Shown here piece after piece: positions 1-5,204 of a DNA stretch of 6,442 nt (the stretch's first letter is position 1; every line of letters begins with the position of its first letter). The notes under the pieces are model-generated. The model ran no database searches, was not told where the DNA came from, and saw only the letters and a program-made list of their open reading frames with translations. The translations under genes and the position numbers were made by a program. Source of the stretch: an uncultured Lachnobacterium sp. (GTDB lineage Bacteria > Bacillota > Clostridia > Lachnospirales > Lachnospiraceae); contig CALAST010000065.1 in NCBI GenBank assembly GCA_937889225.1, positions 1 through 6,442 on the forward strand. The letters run 5' to 3'.

Positions 1-92
1 TTTTTAGTATATACCTTTTTTTAGAAGTGTCAAACTAACCTCTGTACAGTAACATCTAATAGAAAACCATGGCTTTAACCTAATTTAACACA

Positions 93-121
93 TTGATTTT
101 TCACATTTCCTTATGTATAAT
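93..121 (+). promoter_or_regulatory. Sigma-A-type promoter of plsC
   Basis: A TTGATT -35 box (93-98) and a perfect TATAAT -10 box (116-121) are separated by exactly 17 bases. A start site near 128 would give a leader of about 46 nt. The plsC ribosome binding site AGGGG (162-166) lies 7 nt before the ATG. Bases 1-92 hold no gene that I can support, only a small CTGTACAG palindrome at 42-49. Confidence 0.75.
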
Positions 122-173
122 GAGATAGACTTATCAAGCGGATATTCACAAAAGAAAATACAGGGGTATATTT

Positions 174-914
174 ATGAAAACGATTATTATTTTTTTATTT
201 GTCTTATGTTTTTTTATTATCGGCTATCCATTGCTTGGAATTTTTTGGATTTACGGCAAATCCAATCCATACAAAGCCGATATCTGTCAACTTAGAATCG
301 TACAGTTTATCTTAAAAGTTGTTGCCTTTCTTTCCGGTTCTAAACTTACCGTCATCGGAGAAGAAAATGTTCCAAAAGACGAAGCCGTTTTATATATTGC
401 CAACCACAGAAGTATGTTTGACATCGTATATACTTATTCCAGAGTTCCACATTTAACCGGCTATATTTCCAAGAATGGCGTTTTAAAAGTTCCTGCCCTG
501 CGTGCATGGATGAAACGACTTCACTGCCTGTTTTTAGACCGCGATGATATCAAACAAGGATTAAAAACCATCTTAAGTGCAATCGATTTGGTAAACAGCG
601 GTATTTCTATTTGCATTTTCCCGGAGGGCACCCGAAACCGCGATGCACAAGACTCTGCCAGTCTCTTGGAATTTAAATCTGCCAGCTTTAAAATCGCTCA
701 GAAAACAGGATGCAAAATTGTTCCAATTGCCATTACCGGAACGGGTGAAATTTTTGAAAAGAATTTTCCATGGGTAAAGAAATCCAACGTTATCATCGAA
801 TATGGACAAGCTATTCCTTACAATGAATTAAGCCCGGAAGCAAAAAAACATATTGGAGCATACTTCCAAAATGTGATTCATGAGATGTTGGAAACACATA
901 AGGCACAATTATAA
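174..914 (+). CDS. plsC: 1-acyl-sn-glycerol-3-phosphate acyltransferase (PlsC family)
   Basis: This enzyme transfers an acyl chain to the sn-2 position of lysophosphatidic acid to form phosphatidic acid, the central precursor of membrane phospholipids. It acts at the cytoplasmic membrane. The 246-residue length is normal for the family. A hydrophobic N-terminal segment (about residues 3-27) is a membrane anchor. The four acyltransferase blocks are present in order: NHRSMFD (His78 and Asp83 form the NHx4D catalytic pair), LFLDR (119-123), FPEGTR (149-154, glycerophosphate binding) and KIVPIAI (181-187). The start is supported by AGGGG 7 nt upstream and by the promoter at 93-121. The gene stands alone: a terminator follows and the next gene converges on it. 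Sequence alone cannot separate PlsC from a paralogue with another acyl acceptor, but the motif set and size favour PlsC. Confidence 0.93.
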   Translation: MKTIIIFLFVLCFFIIGYPLLGIFWIYGKSNPYKADICQLRIVQFILKVVAFLSGSKLTVIGEENVPKDEAVLYIANHRSMFDIVYTYSRVPHLTGYISKNGVLKVPALRAWMKRLHCLFLDRDDIKQGLKTILSAIDLVNSGISICIFPEGTRNRDAQDSASLLEFKSASFKIAQKTGCKIVPIAITGTGEIFEKNFPWVKKSNVIIEYGQAIPYNELSPEAKKHIGAYFQNVIHEMLETHKAQL

Positions 915-935
915 CTTTACAAAGTATAACGATAC

Positions 936-976
936 AAATGGGGTATTATACAGCCAATACCCCATTTCTTATTTTC
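936..976 (+). terminator. Intrinsic terminator of plsC, possibly bidirectional with malQ
   Basis: A perfect 12-bp stem pairs AAATGGGGTATT (936-947) with AATACCCCATTT (956-967) across an 8-nt loop. A T-rich tail with interruptions (CTTATTTTC) follows on the + strand. It lies between the convergent plsC and malQ. On the - strand the downstream tail is poorer in T, so it should work best for plsC and only partly for malQ. A weaker bulged hairpin overlaps the plsC stop region at about 909-929. Confidence 0.85.
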
Positions 977-997
977 ACAACTTCATATTTATAAGGC

Positions 998-1009
998 ATC
1001 GTTAACGAT
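998..1009. repeat. Perfect 12-bp palindrome ATCGTTAACGAT downstream of malQ
   Basis: ATCGTTAACGAT equals its own reverse complement. GC bases on each side extend it, with a one-base bulge on the right. It lies 14 bp past the malQ stop, before the shared terminator. As RNA it would be a short stem with a small loop, without a T run. It could be part of the malQ 3' end or a protein-binding palindrome; nothing decides between these. Confidence 0.4.
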
Positions 1010-1022
1010 AGCATAACTTTTA

Positions 1023-2663
1023 TTATTCCGCAACTTCTTCTTTATCTGCTTTTTTTGCAGTTTTTTTTGTTTTTGTCGCTTTTTCTTTCGCAGCTTTTTC
1101 TTTCGGAGCTTTTTCCTTTGTTTCTTTCTCAGCTGAGATTTTTTCCTGCAATTTTTTATATTCTACTTTTTTCATGCCATCCGATAAACGGTCACTAAGT
1201 TTTGTAAGAGCATAAATCTTCTTGCTTAATTCATTGGAAATCATTTCCGGTTTCATTCTCCACTTCCAGTTCATGCCAAGTGTAGACGGATGATTCAATC
1301 TGGCTTCTGCACCAAGTCCCATAAAGTCCTGAATTGGAGTAATACAAGTATTTGCTACACTCATCATTGCAAGACGTATGAAATCCCAATATTTTTCTTT
1401 TGCAGGAGTACGGGAATTGATATATTCTTCTGCAAATGCTTTACTTTCTTTGTCAAGACCTTTGTACCATTGCACTAATGTCTCATTATCATGTGTTCCT
1501 GTGTAAACAACCGAATTCTTATCATAATTGTGTGGCAAATAATTACTTGCTTCTCTTGGGTCAAATGCAAATTCCAAAACTTTCATGCCCGGATATCCGC
1601 TGTCTTTTAACAATTTAATAACTGCATCTGTAATCGTGCCCAAATCTTCTGCAATAATCTGTTTTTCACCTAATTTCTTATTGATTGTATTGAATAAATC
1701 AATACCAGGTCCAATTTCCCAGTGCCCATTTATTGCTGTTTCTTCACCGTATGGAATGCTGTAATAAGATTCAAAGCCACGGAAGTGGTCAATTCTTACT
1801 ATATCATATAATGTAAAGCAATGTGAGATACGTTTGCACCACCATTCATAACCTGTCTGTTTATGGTAATCCCATTTGTATAATGGATTTCCCCATAACT
1901 GTCCTGTTGCGGAAAACGCATCCGGTGGGCAACCAGCTACTGCAACCGGTATGTAATTATCATCAAACTGGAATAACTGTGGAGAAGCCCATGCATCTGC
2001 AGAGTCAAATGCTACATAAATTGGAATATCGCCAATAATTTCCACTTCGTTTTCATTTGCATATTTTTTTAACTTGGTCCATTGTTCATTGAATTTGAAC
2101 TGCAAATATTTATAAAATTCAATGTCAAAATAGCATTCTCTGCGGTAATAATCCATTGCATTTGCCCAACGCTTACGGATATCTTCTGCCCATTCAACCC
2201 ATGCCTTTCCTTCAAAACGCTCTTTTACTGCCATAAATAATGCATAATCATCTAACCAATATCCGTTTTCATAAACAAACTTGTTATATTCCGGATTCTG
2301 TGAGATATTGCTGCGTTCATATGCTTTACGAAGTAATGTAAAACGATTCTCATGTATCTTACCATAATCAATATAATCCGGATTATCACCAAAATCTACT
2401 GCCTCACACTCTTCTTCTGTTAAAACACCTTCCTCAATAAGAGTTTCTAAATCTATAAAATATGGATTTCCTGCATAAGAAGAAAATGACTGATATGGAG
2501 AATCTCCATAACTTGTTGGTGCTAATGGCAAAATTTGCCAATAACTCTGTCCTGCCTCCTTTAACTGGTCAACCCATTCATATGCTTCCTTAGAAAAACA
2601 GCCAATGCCATATTTCGATGGAAGGCTGAATATTGGAAGCAAAATTCCACTTGCACGTTTCAT
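1023..2663 (-). CDS. malQ: 4-alpha-glucanotransferase (amylomaltase, GH77)
   Basis: Cytoplasmic disproportionating enzyme that moves alpha-1,4-glucan segments between maltodextrins and releases glucose, serving maltodextrin or glycogen use. The 546-residue protein begins with a typical family start (RASGILLPIFSLPSKYGIG) and carries the substrate-site block SPYQSFSSYAGNPYFID (55-71). The GH77 catalytic residues are all visible: nucleophile Asp292 in RIDHFRG, acid/base Glu339 in IAEDLG and the third acid Asp392 in THDNET. The conserved loop GCPPDAFSATGQLWGNP (244-260) is also intact. The catalytic fold ends near residue 500, the usual family length. Residues from about 507 to 546 are an extra Lys/Ala/Glu/Thr-rich tail. 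The ribosome site AGGAGA (2674-2679) lies 10 nt before the ATG, slightly long. The gene diverges from a LacI-family regulator, its probable controller. It shares a terminator zone with plsC. Confidence 0.97.
   Translation of the reverse strand: MKRASGILLPIFSLPSKYGIGCFSKEAYEWVDQLKEAGQSYWQILPLAPTSYGDSPYQSFSSYAGNPYFIDLETLIEEGVLTEEECEAVDFGDNPDYIDYGKIHENRFTLLRKAYERSNISQNPEYNKFVYENGYWLDDYALFMAVKERFEGKAWVEWAEDIRKRWANAMDYYRRECYFDIEFYKYLQFKFNEQWTKLKKYANENEVEIIGDIPIYVAFDSADAWASPQLFQFDDNYIPVAVAGCPPDAFSATGQLWGNPLYKWDYHKQTGYEWWCKRISHCFTLYDIVRIDHFRGFESYYSIPYGEETAINGHWEIGPGIDLFNTINKKLGEKQIIAEDLGTITDAVIKLLKDSGYPGMKVLEFAFDPREASNYLPHNYDKNSVVYTGTHDNETLVQWYKGLDKESKAFAEEYINSRTPAKEKYWDFIRLAMMSVANTCITPIQDFMGLGAEARLNHPSTLGMNWKWRMKPEMISNELSKKIYALTKLSDRLSDGMKKVEYKKLQEKISAEKETKEKAPKEKAAKEKATKTKKTAKKADKEEVAE
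1078..1122 (-). repeat. Three tandem 15-bp units encoding the Lys-rich tail of MalQ
   Basis: Read on the + strand, the units GCTTTTTCTTTCGCA (1078-1092), GCTTTTTCTTTCGGA (1093-1107) and GCTTTTTCCTTTGTT (1108-1122) follow each other directly. The first two differ by one base and the third by four. The period is five codons and encodes repeated KEKA-type pentapeptides within the charged C-terminus of MalQ. The pattern suggests recent growth by tandem duplication and possible length variation between strains. Confidence 0.8.
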
Positions 2664-2693
2664 TTCTTTTATCTCTCCTTTTATGTTAATTAT

Positions 2694-2732
2694 GCAAATA
2701 ACTGACTCTCTTTTGTCCCGTTCGTCATTTGC
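2694..2732 (-). promoter_or_regulatory. Inverted repeat in the malQ 5' leader
   Basis: On the - strand GCAAATGAC (2732-2724) can pair with GTTATTTGC (2702-2694). This makes nine pairs including one G-U wobble, across a 21-nt loop. The element lies between the predicted malQ start site (about 2739) and its ribosome site (2674-2679), so it could form in the leader RNA. On the + strand the same position would be an A-C mismatch, which fits selection as - strand RNA. Its function is unknown and it could be chance. Confidence 0.4.
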
Positions 2733-2745
2733 GTTTATTATGTTT

Positions 2746-2774
2746 ATGATACCATATTCTTTCTTATTTGTTAA
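2746..2774 (-). promoter_or_regulatory. Sigma-A-type promoter of malQ with extended -10
   Basis: Read on the - strand, TTAACA (2774-2769) is followed after exactly 17 bases by TATCAT (2751-2746). A TGG directly in front of the -10 box gives an extended -10. The predicted start site near 2739 leaves a leader of about 76 nt. Confidence 0.65.
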
Positions 2775-2793
2775 GTAAAAGCCAAAAAAGTTC

Positions 2794-2805
2794 CGAAAAA
2801 TTTCG
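2794..2805. promoter_or_regulatory. Small palindrome CGAAA-AA-TTTCG upstream of the malQ promoter
   Basis: CGAAA (2794-2798) and TTTCG (2801-2805) form a perfect inverted repeat across two bases. It lies about 20 bp upstream of the malQ -35 box. The region is A/T-rich and such short palindromes arise by chance, so an operator role is only a possibility. Confidence 0.25.
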
Positions 2806-2810
2806 CAAAA

Positions 2811-2850
2811 AACGTACGCTGAATTTTCAACATCAAAAATCTAACGTACG
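2811..2850. promoter_or_regulatory. Twin AACGTACG elements, candidate operators between malQ and lacI
   Basis: AACGTACG occurs at 2811-2818 and again at 2843-2850. Each contains the perfect palindrome CGTACG and is followed within a few bases by AATTTT. The centres are 32 bp apart, close to three helical turns. They sit about 76 and 108 bp upstream of the predicted malQ start, and far (over 130 bp) from the lacI -35 box. Operators of LacI-family proteins commonly contain a central CG-rich palindrome flanked by A/T. Binding by the neighbouring regulator is inferred. Confidence 0.45.
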
Positions 2851-2957
2851 AAATTTTATCAATTTTGTCAACTTTCTTTCAATGTAGACAAGTATTTTAG
2901 GATATTTTACCGAAAAAAAACTCATTTTTTTGAAATATAACTATAAAATTTTAGTAT

Positions 2958-2967
2958 TTTTCGAAAA
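2958..2967. promoter_or_regulatory. Palindrome TTTTCGAAAA upstream of the lacI promoter
   Basis: This is a perfect 10-bp palindrome with a central CG, 17 bp upstream of the lacI -35 box. The central CG with A/T arms resembles a LacI-type half-site pair. The surroundings are very A/T-rich, so support is weak. The rest of the 390-bp intergenic region (2664-3053) holds the promoters and elements listed separately, and no further gene that I can see. Confidence 0.25.
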
Positions 2968-2984
2968 TTATTTCGCTCATTTTA

Positions 2985-3013
2985 TTGATTATGTTTCAAT
3001 TATTCATTATAAT
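2985..3013 (+). promoter_or_regulatory. Sigma-A-type promoter of the LacI-family regulator
   Basis: TTGATT (2985-2990) and a perfect TATAAT (3008-3013) are separated by 17 bases. The predicted start site near 3020 falls inside a cre/LacI-like palindrome, leaving a leader of about 34 nt. Confidence 0.75.
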
Positions 3014-3027
3014 AGAAAACGTTGATA
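3013..3027. promoter_or_regulatory. cre/LacI-type operator at the regulator's start site
   Basis: TAGAAAACGTTGATA matches the catabolite-response consensus WTGNAANCGNWNNCW at all but two fixed positions and has the central AACGTT palindrome (3018-3023). It directly follows the -10 box, so a bound repressor would block transcription of the gene. It could serve autoregulation by this LacI-family protein or control by CcpA; the sequence cannot separate these. Confidence 0.4.
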
Positions 3028-3053
3028 TTGGTACAGGAAAAATGAGGTAAAAA

Positions 3054-4076
3054 ATGACGACAATTAAAGATATAGCAAAACAATTAGGGGTTTCCGTAAG
3101 CACAGTATCCAAAGGATTAAACGGTGCTAGTGATATAAGTGATGATTTAAGGCAGCTTGTACTTGATACAGCTGTTGAAATGGGCTACAGTACAAAACGT
3201 TCAAAAAAAGAAGAATATCGCAAATTGTGTTTATTTCTAGAAAATATGGACTATGAAACATTAGATTCTTTTGGCTATGACATTGTATTAGGGTTTAAGC
3301 AAAATGCATTTCAACATAAATGGGATATTACTGTTATTCCGATTACACCGGAATTTCAGGAACGTGAAAAATATGATACCTATTTATTGAAAAACGGCTA
3401 TTGCGGTGCTTTTCTGCTTGGTCTTGCATTGCACGACCCATGGATGAAGCAACTCCCATATACAACAATGCCAACTGTTTTATTTGACAACTTTATTGAT
3501 GGCAATCCAAATGTATGCTATTTGGGAACAGACAGTTATGAAGGCATTCATCTTGCAGTAGAACATCTTAAAAATTTAGGACATAAGAAAATTGGCTTTA
3601 TCAATGGGCCTTTCCACTCTCTTGTAACGGACCAAAGACAAACTGCTTTTGAAAATGCTATACGCGAATTTGGACTTCCATTTGAAGACAGTCTTATGAC
3701 TCATGGCTATTATGTCTCCGCTAGTGCAAAATACCATGTTCCGGGTCTTTTGGCAGAAGGGGCAACTGCGATTGTATGTGCCAGCGACCTCATTGCACAA
3801 GGCGTTATTGAATATTGTAATGCTCACAATATTCGTGTTCCGGAAGATGTCAGCGTTGTTGGTTTTGATAACATTCCAATTGCCGCAACTACAGAACCAC
3901 CGCTTACAACCATTTCACAACAGCGTAATGAATTAGGCAGATGTGCTTATGTTATCTTAAATTCGCTGATTCACCATATTTCCATCAGCAAGACGTTACT
4001 TCGTCCACAGTTGATAGAAAGAGAATCCACCACTCGTGTGGCACAAAGCGTATCGCAGAATCTTTTTTCGATATAA
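3054..4076 (+). CDS. LacI-family transcriptional regulator, probable malQ regulator
   Basis: A 340-residue one-component regulator. An N-terminal helix-turn-helix reads TIKDIAKQLGVSVSTVSKGLNG (3-24), with the recognition helix around VSVSTVSKGL. From about residue 56 there is a sugar-binding-protein-like effector domain. It includes LGHKKIGFINGP (175-186), the GATAIVCASDLIAQGV stretch (236-251), VPEDVSVVGFDNIP (262-275) and the late family motif ERESTTR (322-328). The stretch after GYSTKRSKKEEYRK (44-57) lacks the usual PNxxARxL hinge helix and is about six residues short there. This is a subtype rather than a broken gene, because both flanking domains are intact. The start is set by GAGG seven bases upstream and by the HTH position. 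It diverges from malQ, which suggests a maltodextrin-type effector and control of malQ plus its own promoter. This target assignment is inferred from context only. Confidence 0.88.
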   Translation: MTTIKDIAKQLGVSVSTVSKGLNGASDISDDLRQLVLDTAVEMGYSTKRSKKEEYRKLCLFLENMDYETLDSFGYDIVLGFKQNAFQHKWDITVIPITPEFQEREKYDTYLLKNGYCGAFLLGLALHDPWMKQLPYTTMPTVLFDNFIDGNPNVCYLGTDSYEGIHLAVEHLKNLGHKKIGFINGPFHSLVTDQRQTAFENAIREFGLPFEDSLMTHGYYVSASAKYHVPGLLAEGATAIVCASDLIAQGVIEYCNAHNIRVPEDVSVVGFDNIPIAATTEPPLTTISQQRNELGRCAYVILNSLIHHISISKTLLRPQLIERESTTRVAQSVSQNLFSI

Positions 4077-4110
4077 TTTTGGATATAACCTGTGATATCG
4101 CTTACAATAA

Positions 4111-4130
4111 ATTATGAAATCAGTCATAAT
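4111..4130 (+). other. Weak A/T-rich hairpin after the lacI gene
   Basis: ATTATGA (4111-4117) and TCATAAT (4124-4130) form a perfect 7-bp stem with a 6-nt loop, 34 bp past the stop. It has no GC clamp and no T run, so it is unlikely to terminate by itself. It may only stabilise the 3' end of the message. Confidence 0.3.
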
Positions 4131-4209
4131 ATAAAACTCCGATATCATAAGAATTTTAGAAAATGATAATAGCATCGAAAATAGAATATATTTTTTAATA
4201 AAAATGTGT

Positions 4210-4249
4210 GGGGCATAGAGACAGAAAAATCTGAATCTATGCCCCTTTT
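4210..4249 (+). terminator. Terminator between lacI and the ABC ATPase gene, bidirectional
   Basis: A perfect 10-bp GC-rich stem, GGGGCATAGA (4210-4219) with TCTATGCCCC (4236-4245), has a 16-nt loop that can pair further (AGA with TCT). It is followed by TTTT on the + strand. On the - strand the stem is followed by ACACATTTTTATT, so it probably ends both convergent units. It lies 16 bp past the ATPase stop and 133 bp past the lacI stop. Confidence 0.9.
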
Positions 4250-4261
4250 CAAAAAAGAATC

Positions 4262-5023
4262 CTAAATCCCTTGACTTTCTCCATAATTCTCAAGATGCGA
4301 AATAATTTCCCTTTTATAACTTAAAAATTCTTCCGAAAGATTAAAATCTTTTCTGCGTGGCTTTGGCTCTTTTATCACAATTTCCTTTGTAATGGAACCC
4401 GGTCTTCCGGTAAGTAAGTAAATACGGTCTGACAATAAGATAGCTTCATCAATATCATGCGTAATAAACAAGGTAGAAAGTTTGATTTTTTCCATAACAT
4501 TTAAGTACCATTCATGGACTGTACCTTTTGTCAACATGTCAAGTGCGGAAAACGGTTCATCCAAAAGTGCTACTTTTTCTGAAAACAGATAAGTCCGAAG
4601 CAACGCAGCTCTTTGTTTCATACCACCCGATAATTGAGCAGGATATTTTTTCTGTGTCCCTTCCAAACCAAATTCATCAAAATAAGCCGCGGCTTTTTCC
4701 CTTGCCTCTTTTTTATCCATTCCACGAATCATAAGCGGAAGTGCTACATTATCCACAATGGTGCAATAGGGCAAAAGTAAATCTTTTTGCAACATATAGC
4801 TGATATTTCCCGGTTTTCCCGTAATATCGTTGCCCTCTAAATATACTTTGCCTGTATCCGGTTCTTTTAACCCTGCAATAATGTTAAACAGCGTAGTTTT
4901 TCCACCGCCACTCACTCCAAGAAGGGAAACAAGTTCTCCTTCCTGTAATTCTAATGAAATTTGGCTTATAATTTGTTCATTTTCAAAACTCTTTGAAACA
5001 CCATCTACTTTTAAAACTGTCAT
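4262..5023 (-). CDS. thiZ: ABC transporter ATP-binding protein, ThiZ/SsuB-type (thiamine precursor uptake)
   Basis: A 253-residue ATPase subunit that powers import from the cytoplasmic face of the membrane. All ABC motifs are intact: Walker A GVSGGGKTT (36-44), Q-loop Gln79 in YMLQKDLLLPY, signature LSGGMKQR (131-138), Walker B VALLDE (151-156), D-loop SALD (159-162) and switch His189 in FITHD. The MLQKDLLLP block and the length fit the nitrate/sulfonate/taurine/thiamine-precursor branch. Pairing with the adjacent ThiY-like binding protein favours thiamine-pyrimidine import. The frame cannot start earlier, because a TAA precedes this ATG in frame. The region upstream has only a weak GAGAAAG ribosome site. 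The ATG overlaps the TGA of a 14-codon mini-ORF with a perfect AGGAGG, so translation is probably coupled. No permease gene lies in this window, which is unusual for such a unit. Confidence 0.88.
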   Translation of the reverse strand: MTVLKVDGVSKSFENEQIISQISLELQEGELVSLLGVSGGGKTTLFNIIAGLKEPDTGKVYLEGNDITGKPGNISYMLQKDLLLPYCTIVDNVALPLMIRGMDKKEAREKAAAYFDEFGLEGTQKKYPAQLSGGMKQRAALLRTYLFSEKVALLDEPFSALDMLTKGTVHEWYLNVMEKIKLSTLFITHDIDEAILLSDRIYLLTGRPGSITKEIVIKEPKPRRKDFNLSEEFLSYKREIISHLENYGESQGI

Positions 5024-5064
5024 GCTTTCTCTTGTATGATGTATTTACATTGAAATTCATTCAT
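5020..5064 (-). CDS. 14-codon mini-ORF overlapping the ATPase start; leader peptide or permease remnant
   Basis: A perfect AGGAGG (5075-5070) lies five bases before an ATG at 5064. The frame encodes MNEFQCKYIIQEKA and ends with a TGA sharing ATGA with the ATPase start. Strong ribosome site, short frame and overlapping stop/start are typical of translational coupling. The bases around its start (TGTATGA) can pair with TCATACA just before the ATPase ribosome site, so translating it could expose that site. A second ATG four bases later opens a different frame that runs into the ATPase gene. Alternatively this is the scar of a permease gene lost by internal deletion, since a permease would normally sit here with such an overlap. 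Nothing proves that the peptide is made. Confidence 0.45.
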   Translation of the reverse strand: MNEFQCKYIIQEKA

Positions 5065-5084
5065 ACACTCCTCCTATATATTTT

Positions 5085-5142
5085 AAGGAGTTATTACAAA
5101 ATAAACATGATACAGCAACTTATCTCTTTGTAACAACTCCTT
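5085..5142 (-). promoter_or_regulatory. 16-bp inverted repeat between the binding-protein and ATPase genes
   Basis: The arms are AAGGAGTTATTACAAA (5085-5100) and TTTGTAACAACTCCTT (5127-5142), with a 26-nt loop. As - strand RNA, all sixteen positions pair, one as a G-U wobble. On the + strand that position is an A-C mismatch, which suggests an RNA element of the thiY-thiZ message. No T run follows on the - strand, so it is not a standard terminator. It could be a processing or stability element that sets a higher level of the binding protein than of the ATPase. A T-rich stretch and a 12-bp A/T palindrome (5145-5156) adjoin it. Confidence 0.7.
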
Positions 5143-5204
5143 TATTTTTATAAAAACGAAATAATCACTCTCAAAATAGCTCTCTTATGAATAAACAAAA
5201 TCAA

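Noticed and set aside
113..295. 60-residue + frame over the plsC promoter and start
   Set aside because: Overlaps the promoter and the plsC start in another frame, has no ribosome site, and the peptide matches no family I know.
1045..1130. Frameshift artefact as the source of the MalQ tail
   Set aside because: The tail is in frame, made of regular 15-bp units with consistent KEKA-type codons, and ends in a normal stop. A frameshift would not give this regular composition, though homopolymer errors cannot be fully excluded.
2724..2739. A cre site near the malQ start
   Set aside because: Aligned to the catabolite-response consensus, the CG-containing stretches here have about four fixed-position mismatches, too many to support a call.
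4830..5039. + strand frame antisense to the ATPase 5' end
   Set aside because: It covers the complement of the Walker A region of a well-supported gene and has no independent support.
5127..5142. AAAGGAG in the hairpin arm as the ribosome site of another small gene
   Set aside because: The only downstream start candidates on the - strand are a TTG frame too far from it, which ends after a few codons inside the other arm.
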